A DNA stretch of 64,000 bases from JADZAI01 sp046348585 (GTDB lineage: Bacteria; Pseudomonadota; Alphaproteobacteria; Micropepsales; Micropepsaceae), in the NCBI GenBank assembly GCA_046348585.1, contig JAXMDZ010000013.1, positions 18,188 to 82,187 on the forward strand, given 5' to 3'. Positions 17,226 through 25,101 of the stretch are shown in pieces. The number at the start of each line of letters is the position of its first letter. Positions within the stretch are counted from its first letter, which is position 1. The notes beneath the pieces are model-generated. The model saw nothing but the letters and a program-made list of their open reading frames with translations, made no database searches and was not told where the DNA came from. The translations under genes and the position numbers were made by a program.

Positions 17226-17978
17226 TTAGGGCTGCTGGGGGGCATCGGCAGGCGATGGAGCGGGTGTCGCCTCGGGCGTCGTGACCGGCGCGGCGTCCTG
17301 AGCGACAGGCGCGGCGTCCCCGGCCGGCATCGAGCCTCCGCCGGCGAGGAAGTCGGAGATCTTGAGCGCCCGGGCGCGCAGCGTGTCCGGAGCAGCGGTA
17401 TCCGCCGCGAGGGCTGCGAATGTCTGCTGGGCGGCAGCCAGGTCTCCGGCCCTCAGGTCGGCGATCCCTTGAATTTCCCGCGCCTCGAAGCGCCATGGAT
17501 TGCCGTCCGCCGCCATCGGGGCGACGCGGTTCTTCAGGACGTCCGGCGCTTCGATATCGGCGACCGCATAGGCGGCACGGATGCGCGCCAGCGCCTTCAG
17601 CCGTTCATCGGCCCCGGAATTGGCGATCTGGTCGTAGATCGCCAGCGCTCCCTGCAAGTCGTTCTTGGCGACCATAAGCCCAGCCTGGCGAAAACGCGCC
17701 AGGATCGGATAGCCGGTGCCGTCCTGCCGGCCGATCGCGTCGAAGGCGGCGATGCCCTGGTCGATCGTGCTCGCATCGACCGCATCGCCAGCCGCGGCGA
17801 AGGCATCGGCGGCCGCCGCCGCCTGCGCCGCCTGATGACCGCGCCACCACATGACGCCCGCCGTCGCGAGCACCGCAAGAACAGCGACTGTGAGGAAAAC
17901 TGTCCCGTAACGGGACCAGAGCTTGTTCAGGCGATCGCGCCTGAGGTCTTCCTCGACCTCGTGAAAAATGTCGGTCAA
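17226..17978 (-). CDS. YfgM-like tetratricopeptide membrane protein
   Basis: Single-pass inner-membrane protein with a periplasmic TPR-like domain. The start is taken as TTG at 17978, giving MTDIFHEVEEDLRRDR, the family's usual beginning; TTG at 18002 is a longer alternative without a ribosome-binding site. The membrane helix (TVFLTVAVLAVLATAGVMWW) spans about residues 26-45, followed by helical Ala-rich repeats. YfgM relatives work with SecYEG and periplasmic chaperones, consistent with bamB being next in the operon. A Pro/Ala-rich tail ends the protein. Confidence 0.85.
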   Translation of the reverse strand: MTDIFHEVEEDLRRDRLNKLWSRYGTVFLTVAVLAVLATAGVMWWRGHQAAQAAAAADAFAAAGDAVDASTIDQGIAAFDAIGRQDGTGYPILARFRQAGLMVAKNDLQGALAIYDQIANSGADERLKALARIRAAYAVADIEAPDVLKNRVAPMAADGNPWRFEAREIQGIADLRAGDLAAAQQTFAALAADTAAPDTLRARALKISDFLAGGGSMPAGDAAPVAQDAAPVTTPEATPAPSPADAPQQP

Positions 17979-18202
17979 TGAGCGGATTCCGGCGTCACGC
18001 AACTACGATAGCGGCGGGCAAGCTATAAATTGCGCCGCCGTCGCAGGCAAACCCCAAAACGCCCCAGGCGGCGGCTCCAGACCCCGCCCACCGGGACTTC
18101 AGGCCGGCCGCATCCGGCGCGACTTCCCCGCAACAGAGCGGCTTTATGTAGCGCCGCGCTATCTGAGGATATTGCGCGGGGTGCATTGGCGCGCCTAAAG
18201 AA

Positions 18203-18799
18203 ATGTTCATGCGTTCCCGGAGTGTCCCAGCCGCTGCCTTGGCTTTCGCCCTCGCCCTTTGCGGCGAGGCGATGGCGAACGGCGGATTTGCGGGCGACGA
18301 GCGGGTGTTCTCCGGCGTCGCTGGCCTGTCCGGCGAGGGACTGATCGTTCCGCAAACCTTGGTTGCCGGCGGCATGATGGGATTCGATCACCGTTTCGAC
18401 GCCGGCGCGGCCGGGCCGATGACGCTGATCACGACCGCGGGCGGCGGCTCGCTCGCCGAGGGTCTGGGCGCCTTTCCGCTGTCGTCGATGGACGGCATGG
18501 ACCTCCAGACCCGGCTGACCCCCGGCGACATGTTCTGGGGTCTGACCCCCTATGTCGGCGTCGATGTCAGCGCGACTTCGGGCGAGAGCCGCGTGTTCCA
18601 GGGCATTTCCACCCTGCTGCCCGCGCAGGGAGATTCGGTTGCGCTTCAGGGCGTGGCCGGCATCGCCTACGAATTGATGCCCGGCGTCGGGGCCGGGCTT
18701 GAGTATCGCTACCAGAGCCACACGGCGGCGACTCCCGTGGCGAGCGATGCATCGTCCAACCAGACCATCATGATGAGGTTGGACCTAGGCCTGAACTGA
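18203..18799 (+). CDS. Secreted, probably outer-membrane beta-barrel protein
   Basis: The 198-residue protein has a Sec signal peptide ending near EAMANG (about residue 26). The mature part is Gly/Ser-rich with alternating strands, including TPYVGVDVSATSGESR and a final strand MMRLDLGLN with GAGLEYRYQSH before it, the pattern of small OmpA/Opa-like barrels. No family can be named with confidence. It is divergent from the YfgM-like gene across a 200-bp gap and is followed by an intrinsic terminator. Confidence 0.7.
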   Translation: MFMRSRSVPAAALAFALALCGEAMANGGFAGDERVFSGVAGLSGEGLIVPQTLVAGGMMGFDHRFDAGAAGPMTLITTAGGGSLAEGLGAFPLSSMDGMDLQTRLTPGDMFWGLTPYVGVDVSATSGESRVFQGISTLLPAQGDSVALQGVAGIAYELMPGVGAGLEYRYQSHTAATPVASDASSNQTIMMRLDLGLN

Positions 18800-18860
18800 G
18801 GCCGTTCACACATTCGGGATTGTTCCTGACGAGCGGGGGGCCAGCTCCTCAGGAGCCGCG

Positions 18861-18907
18861 CGGCCGCTGAAGCACTTGAGGGGGTGCTTCGGCGGCCGTC
18901 GCCTTTT
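18861..18907 (+). terminator. Intrinsic terminator after the 18.2-kb envelope gene
   Basis: CGGCCGC(T)GAAGCAC pairs with GTGCTTC(G)GCGGCCG around a short G-rich loop, followed after GTCGCC by TTTT. Confidence 0.75.
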
Positions 18908-19008
18908 CCGGGGGTGCGTGACGACAGTCACCTCCCCTATCCAGTGCCTGTCACAGACCCTCGGCGACGCCGTCTCTACACCGCGAACACCTTCGCGGAG
19001 AGACAATC

Positions 19009-20058
19009 ATGACCATCCACCAGAACATCGGCGCGCCTGAATCGACCACTCCCGTGCCGCCGACGCCCGCAGAATTCATCATGCAGATCGGCACCGGCAT
19101 GTGGCTGGCGCGCGCGCTGTGGGGCGCGGCGCGCCTCAAGCTTGCGGACGCGATCGGAGACACGCCGATGACGCCCAGCGCGATCGCCTTCGTCTGCGAT
19201 GCGAATGCCGATTCCGTCGCACGTGTCCTGCGGACGCTGTCGGCTTTCGGCGTGTTCGCGCAGACCTCGGAGGGCCGTTTCGCCCACAACGACGTCTCGC
19301 GCCTGCTGCGCAGCGATCATCCCGAAAGCCAGCGCAGCTTCGTCGAGGCGGTGTTCGGCAACGAGCACTATGCCGCCTGGAGCGAACTGGAGACCACCAT
19401 GCGCACCGGCAAGGCGGGCTTCGACGTTCACTACGGCGAGCCGGTGTTCGACTATTTCCGCAAGCACCCCGAAAGCGAGAAGCTGTTCGGCGAAGCGATG
19501 ACCGCGACGACGCGGATGGTCGATCGGGCCGTTCTCGAGGCGCATGATTTCGGCCGTTTCGATCTGGCCGTCGACGTCGGCGGCAGCCATGCAAGCCTTC
19601 TGTCCGGGCTGCTTGCGCTTCATCCGGAGAGCCGGGGCATTGTGTTCGACCTGCCGGCGACGGCCGAGGCGGGCCGCGTGCACTGGCAGGGCACCGAGCC
19701 GGGGCGCCGGATCGAAGCGGTCGGCGGCGACTTCTTCGCGTCCGTACCGGAAGGCGATCTCTACCTGCTGAAGTTCATCCTGCACGACTGGACCGATGAG
19801 CAGTGCCTGCAGATCCTGCGCACGATCCGCGCCGCCGCGAAGGCGGGCGCGCGCCTGGCGATCTGTGAGATGGTGTTGCCGGAGGTTGCTGAGCCGCATC
19901 CGGGGTTTTTGATGGATCTCAACATGTTGGCGCAGACTGGCGGGCGCGAGCGCACGGTCGCCCAGTACGATTCACTGCTGGTTCCGGCGGGTTTCAAGAT
20001 CGCGAAAGTGACGCCGACCGCGAGCCCGATGAGCGTGATCGAGGCGGTCGCCGTCTGA
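19009..20058 (+). CDS. SAM-dependent O-methyltransferase (plant-type family 2)
   Basis: The 349-residue protein has an N-terminal winged-helix dimerisation domain (ARLKLADAI ... VARVLRTLSAFGVF), then a Rossmann fold with SAM motif VDVGGSHAS, catalytic-base motif KFILHDWTDEQ and the late DLNMLAQTGGRERT segment typical of hydroxyneurosporene/acetylserotonin-type O-methyltransferases. In most relatives the SAM motif reads DVGGGxG; here it is DVGGSHA. The ribosome-binding site is GGAGAG. No biosynthetic cluster surrounds it, so the substrate is unknown. Confidence 0.87.
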   Translation: MTIHQNIGAPESTTPVPPTPAEFIMQIGTGMWLARALWGAARLKLADAIGDTPMTPSAIAFVCDANADSVARVLRTLSAFGVFAQTSEGRFAHNDVSRLLRSDHPESQRSFVEAVFGNEHYAAWSELETTMRTGKAGFDVHYGEPVFDYFRKHPESEKLFGEAMTATTRMVDRAVLEAHDFGRFDLAVDVGGSHASLLSGLLALHPESRGIVFDLPATAEAGRVHWQGTEPGRRIEAVGGDFFASVPEGDLYLLKFILHDWTDEQCLQILRTIRAAAKAGARLAICEMVLPEVAEPHPGFLMDLNMLAQTGGRERTVAQYDSLLVPAGFKIAKVTPTASPMSVIEAVAV

Positions 20059-20099
20059 CCCCCGGTGTCGCCCGTGCCCGACTCGCGCGATGATGCGGG

Positions 20100-20603
20100 A
20101 TGCGGAGCGATGTGGACCTCGCCTATCTGAAGCGCGCGGCGGCGGCCTATCTGGCGCGTTACGCCGCGTCCGCCGCGCAACTTGAGCGTGTTCTCCAGCG
20201 GCGGGTCGCCAAGCGCTGCCGGATCAGCGGGGCGGACCCGGCCGACCATGCCGAGACGGTGAAGGCGGCGGTGGCGTTCTGCGCCGGGGCGGGGCTGGTG
20301 GACGACGCCGCCTTCGCGGCGGGGCGGACGGCGACGCTGGCCCAGCGGGGCTGGCCGGAGCGGCGCATCAGGGCGGCGCTGGCGCAGAAGGGCGTCACCC
20401 GCGAGACGGCGGAGGCGGCGCTGGCCGGGGCGGAGATCGACGACGCGGCGGCGGCGCGGCGCTTCGCCGAGCGGCGGCGGCTGGGCCCGTTCCGGCCGCC
20501 GGACGCGCGGGCGGAGAAGCGCGACAAGGACATCGCGGCGATGATGCGGGCTGGCTTCGGCTTCGAGCTGGCGCGGGCGACGATCGGGCGCGGCGAGGAT
20601 TGA
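20100..20603 (+). CDS. recX: RecX-family regulatory protein
   Basis: RecX proteins bind RecA filaments and limit their activity. The 167-residue protein shows the helical RecX repeats: YLARYAASAAQLERVL, LVDDAAFAAGRTATLAQRGWPERRIRAALAQKGV and DIAAMMRAGFGFELARATI. No recA gene lies nearby, which is normal for alphaproteobacteria. Several ATGs are possible at the start; 20100 gives a complete first repeat. Confidence 0.87.
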   Translation: MRSDVDLAYLKRAAAAYLARYAASAAQLERVLQRRVAKRCRISGADPADHAETVKAAVAFCAGAGLVDDAAFAAGRTATLAQRGWPERRIRAALAQKGVTRETAEAALAGAEIDDAAAARRFAERRRLGPFRPPDARAEKRDKDIAAMMRAGFGFELARATIGRGED

Positions 20604-20626
20604 GGGGGCGTGGCTGGGGCTTTGCG

Positions 20627-20697
20627 TCCTTCGAGACGGCCGCTGTGCGGCCTCCTCAGGATGAGGAGGGGGTGGTGAATCCTCGGGATGAGGAGGG
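20627..20697. repeat. REP-like palindromes, inverted relative to 3639-3741
   Basis: Reads GCGTCCTTCGAGAC, then CCTCCTCAGGATGAGGAGG and CCTCGGGATGAGGAGG: the reverse complement of the cluster after the ABC operon. It lies between recX and the DUF2189 gene. Confidence 0.7.
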
Positions 20698-20707
20698 GGC
20701 GGCGCGG

Positions 20708-20721
20708 TTGATCTTGGTCAA
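20708..20721 (+). promoter_or_regulatory. FNR/FixK-type box upstream of the DUF2189 gene
   Basis: TTGATCTTGGTCAA fits TTGA-N6-TCAA. Its centre is 102 bp before the ATG at 20817; a class II promoter would start transcription near 20756, leaving a ~60-nt leader. The candidate regulator is the FixK encoded at 48025-48765. Confidence 0.6.
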
Positions 20722-20816
20722 GGCGGAGCGGGAAGGCGGGGGGACAGGCTGACGCAGCGCCATGGGACGGCATTCCGTCACCACACCACAGAAACGGCGC
20801 AGGGGCGGAGGCGAGG

Positions 20817-21683
20817 ATGAGCGATACGGGCGAGACCCCGGGCGGCGGCCCGGTGGCGGGCGGAGCGGCGGACGTGGCGGCGCAGGGCGCGGCGGCGGCG
20901 GCCGAGGCGGTGCCGGCGCGGCAGCGCGGGCTGCTGCCCCCCATACGGCGGATCGGGCTCGGCGCGCCGTTCCGCTGGCTGACGGGCGCGTGGGGCGACA
21001 TGCGCAAGGCGTGGATCCCCTGTCTCGTCTATGGCGGCGTGCTGGCGGGCATCAGCTTCCTGACCGGCCTGGCGCTGGTGCTGACCGACGCCTCGTTCCT
21101 GGCGCTGGTGCTGACCTGCGGCTTCGTGTTCATCGCGCCGATGCTGGGGATGGGGCTGTACGAGGCCGGGCGGCTGATCGAGGCGGGCGAGACGCCCACC
21201 CTGCCCCGCATGGCGTTCGTGCAGCGGGCGTTCTCGCAGGATGTCGCGTATCTCGGCCTCTTCCTTCTGCTGATCTATCTGCTGTGGGGGCGGATCGCGC
21301 AGCTGGTCTATGGGCTTTCCACCTGGCACCTGCACGACAGCGTGTCGAAGTTCGTGACCTTCGCGCTGACCACCGGCGAGGGGCACACGATGCTGATGAC
21401 CGGATCGCTGATCGGCGGGGTGATCGCCTTCTTCACCTATATGATCGTGGTGGTGGCGGCGCCGATGCTGCTGGACCGGCAGACCAACGTGTTCGCGGCG
21501 ACGGTGACGAGCTTCACGGCGGTGGCGGCCAATCCCGTTCCCATGGCGCTGTGGGCGGTGCTGATCGTCCTGCTGCTGCTGGCGAGCGCGGCGACCGCCT
21601 TCGCCTTGCTGGTGGTCGTGTTCCCGCTGCTGGGGCTCGCCAGCTGGCGCGCCTATCGCGACCTGGTCGGCCAGGCGCCTTGA
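20817..21683 (+). CDS. DUF2189 integral membrane protein
   Basis: The 288-residue protein has an Ala/Gly-rich N-terminus, then the DUF2189 signature PFRWLTGAWGDMRKAWIPCL and about six membrane helices, with long hydrophobic stretches around 65-110, 145-165, 195-225 and 245-275. Function is unknown. A TTGA-N6-TCAA box upstream suggests expression under oxygen limitation, which fits my recollection that DUF2189 genes often sit near respiratory genes. Confidence 0.83.
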   Translation: MSDTGETPGGGPVAGGAADVAAQGAAAAAEAVPARQRGLLPPIRRIGLGAPFRWLTGAWGDMRKAWIPCLVYGGVLAGISFLTGLALVLTDASFLALVLTCGFVFIAPMLGMGLYEAGRLIEAGETPTLPRMAFVQRAFSQDVAYLGLFLLLIYLLWGRIAQLVYGLSTWHLHDSVSKFVTFALTTGEGHTMLMTGSLIGGVIAFFTYMIVVVAAPMLLDRQTNVFAATVTSFTAVAANPVPMALWAVLIVLLLLASAATAFALLVVVFPLLGLASWRAYRDLVGQAP

Positions 21684-21762
21684 CGGCGCGCAAGGCGGCG
21701 CGGGCGGCGGGGCGGCAGACTGACAAAAAGCGTTCCGTCCCCTGCCCCATCGAGGCCCCGTC

Positions 21763-22191
21763 ATGCCGCGCCGTCTTCCCCTGTTGCTGGCGATCGCCCT
21801 CGCCCTGTTCGCGTTCGCGCCGGGGCCGCGCGAGGCGGCGGCGCAGGATGCCGACTGGTTCGTGGGCGCGTGGCGCGGCGAAGTGCCGGACCCGGTGCGC
21901 GGCACGGCGGTGATCGAACTGCTGCTGGGCAATGACGGGCATTACCAGCGCAGCTATCGCCCGCAGGCGTATTTCGGGATGGTGTATGACACCGGCACCT
22001 GGGTGAGCGCGAACGGGGCGCTGCAATTGCGCTGGACCGAATACACGGTGATCCCCAAGCCCGCCTATCCGCCGCTGCAACAGGGCACCGACACATTCGT
22101 GGTGGAGGCGGACGGGCCGGACGCCTTCCGCTTCCGCTCGCCCGCCTGCGACGCGCCGCAATGCTGGGGCCGCATGGTGCGGGTGCAGTAA
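21763..22191 (+). CDS. Small secreted protein of unknown function
   Basis: The 142-residue protein has a Sec signal peptide (RRLPLLLAIALALFAFAPG) with cleavage probably after REAAAQ. The mature ~115 residues are strand-rich: DWFVGAWRGEV, HYQRSYR, GTWVSANGALQLRWTEY, then RFRSPACDAPQCWGRMVRV, with two cysteines near the end that could form a disulfide. The WxGxW opening resembles lipocalin-like or DUF-type periplasmic domains, but I cannot assign one. Confidence 0.7.
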   Translation: MPRRLPLLLAIALALFAFAPGPREAAAQDADWFVGAWRGEVPDPVRGTAVIELLLGNDGHYQRSYRPQAYFGMVYDTGTWVSANGALQLRWTEYTVIPKPAYPPLQQGTDTFVVEADGPDAFRFRSPACDAPQCWGRMVRVQ

Positions 22192-22786
22192 GCGCCCCCG
22201 GCCGCCGCTCGCGCCCCGCGACACAAAATGTCGCGCCGGCGGCGAAAAGCATCTTCGTTCCTCACTCCCCCACGGGGAGGGGGGCCTCCCCCAAGGTGAC
22301 GGTAACGCCAACTTCAGGCCGGCGGCATTCGAACGTCGCGCCAAGGCGATTGTTCACAAACCCCGCCTTGCGCCCCGGCCCCGCCTGTTCACCCGCCCTC
22401 GCCCGCCTCGCCGCCCCCGCCATGCCTCCGCCCGCCCTTGTTGATGGCACGGGCGACAATAGAGGATTTTGGTCCTACTGTCGAGATGGAGCGCGGCAGG
22501 AGCGGCGGCTTTGAGTGGGGGAGACGCGCGACCGACGGCCGCCAGGCCCAGAGGCCGACGCCGTTCTCGTACTCGGCACGCGCCATCCTGAACGATCCGT
22601 GCTTCCCGCAACTTGCGGACCAACTCAGACTCATGAAGTACCGAAAGCCGACGGGGAAGAATCCGGACGTGTGCAACGAGGCGGCAGCGCTGACGCTTTG
22701 TACGATGAATCAGGCGGGGTTCCCGGATCGCGCTTCGATGCGACGAGCAGTTGCGATACAAGAAACAGGTCGCCCATTTCCGAGCC
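22192..22786. other. 595-bp left edge of the AT-richer island
   Basis: Starts with a dispersed repeat (22218-22291) and GC-rich non-coding sequence to about 22440. Composition then shifts toward the AT-richer island. No integrase, tRNA or clear attachment site is visible. One weak ORF is listed separately. Confidence 0.5.
22218..22291 (-). repeat. Dispersed repeat, inverted copy of 5704-5779
   Basis: Contains CGCGACACAAAATGTCGCG (itself a near-perfect palindrome), AAAGCATCTTCGTTCCTCA and GGGGCCTCCC, matching the reverse complement of the copy before rpsF. Confidence 0.65.
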
Positions 22787-22827
22787 CTAACTTAGCCAAT
22801 TCCAAAGCTGCAAAACCCATTTCTTGA
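22438..22827 (+). CDS. Doubtful ORF at the island edge
   Basis: A 129-codon frame with fairly normal amino-acid composition between residues 45 and 110 (including NDPCFPQLADQL and KNPDVCNEAAALTLC). I recognise no domain, and the start (TTG, or ATG at 22441) lacks a clear ribosome-binding site. Two other frames are also open here. It could be a remnant or a small novel gene; its 3' end overlaps that of the convergent DUF6527 gene. Confidence 0.25.
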   Translation: MLMARATIEDFGPTVEMERGRSGGFEWGRRATDGRQAQRPTPFSYSARAILNDPCFPQLADQLRLMKYRKPTGKNPDVCNEAAALTLCTMNQAGFPDRASMRRAVAIQETGRPFPSPNLANSKAAKPIS

Positions 22828-23194
22828 ACCGGCCCCAAAGGGTCCGTTCACTTGCGAGGCGTGCGAAATATTCGTCGCGTCTCCGGTATTCATCCGCGCG
22901 CCCAGCCCGTATTTCGGTATCACACAGCTGCGAAGCCCAATGGATGACACCATTGGTGATGATGTAGTGAGACCGGCACGCAAGTTGCCAATTCCCGACT
23001 GAAGGCCACAACGTCGGCAGCCCATCGCGTTCCGAAAGGCTCCACGCGGATGGGTTAATTGGAGTAACTACTTTTGTTCCGCAGCCGCACGCGCACAAGT
23101 GACCGGCCACTCCATACTCCTCAGAGTAATACATCTTACCGGGAGCGAGATCCTTGGGTAGGTACACAACACGCTCTAATACGATATTGCTCAC
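22787..23194 (-). CDS. DUF6527 protein, Cys/His-rich partner of the E1-like enzyme
   Basis: The 135-residue protein carries H32-x-C34-x-C36-x-C38 (GHLCACGCGTKVVTP), WPSVGNWQLAC73RSH76 and a following HW motif. This is the DUF6527 pattern as I know it, and looks like a metal site or a thiol relay. The C-terminus is helical and charged and ends in a Trp-rich segment. It starts at GTG 5 nt after the E1 stop; an AGAGAGG lies directly against the codon, an unusually short spacing. Being third in the operon with a ubiquitin-like protein and an E1, it may act downstream in conjugation; that is inference. Confidence 0.85.
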   Translation of the reverse strand: MSNIVLERVVYLPKDLAPGKMYYSEEYGVAGHLCACGCGTKVVTPINPSAWSLSERDGLPTLWPSVGNWQLACRSHYIITNGVIHWASQLCDTEIRAGRADEYRRRDEYFARLASERTLWGRFKKWVLQLWNWLS

Positions 23195-23199
23195 CTCTC

Positions 23200-24417
23200 T
23201 TACTCGACAAAGGTGCGAATTGCTTGCAAACGCATAAGCAAATGATTAGGCGCCCCATCGTCGAGATAATAACCTCTAATTTGCTTGTATCTAATAATGG
23301 CAAAGGCAGCGTTTAGGGCGTTAAGCTCAGCTATTTGCACATTGTTCCGATACATATTTTCAGGATCATCAACAAACTCAGAGAGTTGCTTGTCACGCAT
23401 TGCAGATCCACCCTCAGCAGAATAGTACGTCATGCGAATTGTACCGGCGAGCGCACCCTGCTTTCGGTTTAATCCAAGACCCACATCGATAAAGGGAATT
23501 TCCAGATCAGCCAAAAGGTCGAAGATCACTTTCCTAAAAGAACCTTTGTCGACGCAGACAAATGCGAACGTCACGCCCTGTAAATCCGCCGCGCAGGACT
23601 CGTCGATGTACTTACATTCAATATTTAGGCCGCGGCGAAAATTCCCATACCTACGCTGAAGTATCGCTGCCTTGCTTCGCCCAAAATCGGATTCGGTCAG
23701 TTCGCCCGGCGATCTATACGCATTGTGAACGTGGTAAGCATCGCCATCAAAGCCACGAATTTCTTTGACGGGCGTCTTCACGAAAAAATCGAGCAAATAG
23801 CTGCCGGTCCCGCCGAGCCCGATTATGGCCACAACATCGTTTTTCAATTTTTGTGCGAGATCGTCGATTTCTGCTCGGCTTGTCATCGTATCGTGAAATT
23901 TGAAGACTGACTCGCCAACAACCTCAGTGTCCACGCGGCCGGTGTATGGCGAAACGTCATGTCGAACCATTGCCGGCCCAGCGACGACATTTGTGTAGTG
24001 CTCAATTTTGGCGAAAAAGTCAGGAAAGCCACCAGTAGGCTTGTTTGAGAAGGACCTCTGCACGACGATGTCAGTCTTGTTGAGAAGGATTGTCGTGGGG
24101 CCTCCTGCAAGGTTTGGGATTGGACGTCCGTCGAGCCCATGTGGCACTGATCCAGCGAAGTACACTTGGTGGTCGTCCTGCTCAACACGATACTGGTCGA
24201 TGAACTTGAGATTGGCGACGAACGCGCCGATTTTCAGCGCGCTCGTTTCGTCGAGATACGGGATGTCGCGCACGACCAGGCGCGCTCCATCGATGCGAAG
24301 AGCATAGCCCCTGTCCAGCAAGCGCTGGATATCTTGGTTATGACTGGCCAGTGCGATCAACAACGAACGACATTCCTTCTTTTGCTTTGACACTGCCACC
24401 CGGAGGCAGCACGCCAT
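23200..24417 (-). CDS. E1-like ThiF-family adenylyltransferase with DUF6791-type N-terminal domain
   Basis: Predicted to adenylate the C-terminus of the ubiquitin-like protein encoded just upstream. Residues ~20-165 form an N-terminal domain (RLLDRGYALRIDGARLVVRDIPY, RSFSNKPTGGFPDFF) that I match to DUF6791. The Rossmann E1 domain has GLGGTG at 200-205, D224 in GFDGD, N232/R235 in HNAYR, K249 in GRSKA and VCVD at 287-290. The catalytic Cys expected in the crossover loop and the CxxC zinc pairs of MoeB/ThiF are not seen. The ATG at 24417 overlaps the ubiquitin-like gene by 80 nt; GTG at 24393 or a TTG further in are alternatives. Confidence 0.87.
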   Translation of the reverse strand: MACCLRVAVSKQKKECRSLLIALASHNQDIQRLLDRGYALRIDGARLVVRDIPYLDETSALKIGAFVANLKFIDQYRVEQDDHQVYFAGSVPHGLDGRPIPNLAGGPTTILLNKTDIVVQRSFSNKPTGGFPDFFAKIEHYTNVVAGPAMVRHDVSPYTGRVDTEVVGESVFKFHDTMTSRAEIDDLAQKLKNDVVAIIGLGGTGSYLLDFFVKTPVKEIRGFDGDAYHVHNAYRSPGELTESDFGRSKAAILQRRYGNFRRGLNIECKYIDESCAADLQGVTFAFVCVDKGSFRKVIFDLLADLEIPFIDVGLGLNRKQGALAGTIRMTYYSAEGGSAMRDKQLSEFVDDPENMYRNNVQIAELNALNAAFAIIRYKQIRGYYLDDGAPNHLLMRLQAIRTFVE

Positions 24418-24601
24418 CAGGCTTGCTTCCGTGGCCCCGGGAATAGGTCACCGAATAGGTCGTCTCAGGGTGCTGCGGAAAGGTCGGGTCAGCCAAGGTG
24501 ACGACTTCGACATACGTCAATTGATCCTTTTTTGGCACCTCATAAGGCGTACCATCGACCACGATAGTGATCGTCTTTTCTTTCTTGCTCTCGACTGACA
24601 T
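24338..24601 (-). CDS. Ubiquitin-like protein (multiubiquitin family, single domain)
   Basis: The 87-residue product fits the multiubiquitin family: KTITIVVDGTPYEVPKKDQ (first hairpin), LTYVEVVTLA (helix), TYSVTYSRGHGSKPDGVL and VKAKEGMSFVV. Only one domain is present. The C-terminus ends RTGQS, without the Gly-Gly used in classical conjugation. The start at 24601 is supported by AGGAG 7 nt upstream; a longer frame to 24727 runs through the operators. First gene of the minus-strand operon. Confidence 0.87.
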   Translation of the reverse strand: MSVESKKEKTITIVVDGTPYEVPKKDQLTYVEVVTLADPTFPQHPETTYSVTYSRGHGSKPDGVLPPGGSVKAKEGMSFVVDRTGQS

Positions 24602-24648
24602 TTGGAAACTCCTGTGTCTTGCTGCTATCTCACGGAGCGGCCTCATGA

Positions 24649-24745
24649 TTGCGAGAACGCCCTCGATTGCGATTTCGCAACCGCGTGCTAGATATATCGG
24701 CGAGTCGGTGGAATTGCAATATCGCAATTACTTCCTTTCTCGCAA
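24649..24745. promoter_or_regulatory. Operator array between the divergent ubiquitin-like and XRE operons
   Basis: Two palindromes, TTGCGATTTCGCAA (24667-24680, perfect) and TTGCAATATCGCAA (24714-24727, one mismatch), have centres 47 bp apart. Half-sites TTGCGA (24649-24654) and TCGCAA (24740-24745) lie outside them, each fitting a degenerate site centred 18 bp from the nearer palindrome. The symmetric layout in the 154-bp divergent gap suggests that the XRE protein controls both promoters. Confidence 0.65.
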
Positions 24746-24755
24746 AAGAGGCGGC

Positions 24756-25100
24756 ATGGCGGAAAATTTCGATACAGAAGCCTTTTACGCAGCGTTGAAT
24801 GCGGCGCGTCTAAGCAGCCAAATGACTTGGAAAGACGTCGCTGACGCTGCGGGGGTAGCAGCATCAACATTGTCCCGAATGGCGCAAGGCGCAAAGCCAG
24901 ACGTGAATGGGTTGGCTGGGCTTCTGAGGTGGTCTGGCCTTAAGGCAGAAATGTTCATACCTGGAACTCTCAAGAAGACCGCAGAACCTATCGCTCGCAT
25001 AACAGCCTTACTGCGCGCGGATCCTCAACTAACGCCTAAAAATGCTAAATTAATGGAAGAGATTGTTATGAGCACCTACAACAGGTTGAAAGAGGACTAA
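24756..25100 (+). CDS. XRE-family helix-turn-helix regulator
   Basis: The 114-residue protein begins MAENFDTEAFYAAL at an ATG with AGAGG upstream. Its HTH is MTWKDVADAAGVAASTLSRMAQ with the second half GAKPDVNGLAGLLRW, followed by a short C-terminal helical region. A longer in-frame version from 24567 would cover the operator region and the opposite gene. The stop is 1 nt before the ImmA/IrrE start, so the two are a regulator-peptidase pair like ImmR/ImmA or DdrO/IrrE. Confidence 0.9.
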   Translation: MAENFDTEAFYAALNAARLSSQMTWKDVADAAGVAASTLSRMAQGAKPDVNGLAGLLRWSGLKAEMFIPGTLKKTAEPIARITALLRADPQLTPKNAKLMEEIVMSTYNRLKED

Positions 25101-25101
25101 C

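Noticed and set aside
22354..22761. Minus-strand ORF at the left island edge
   Set aside because: Arg-rich, no ribosome-binding site or recognisable domain, and competing frames are open at the same place.
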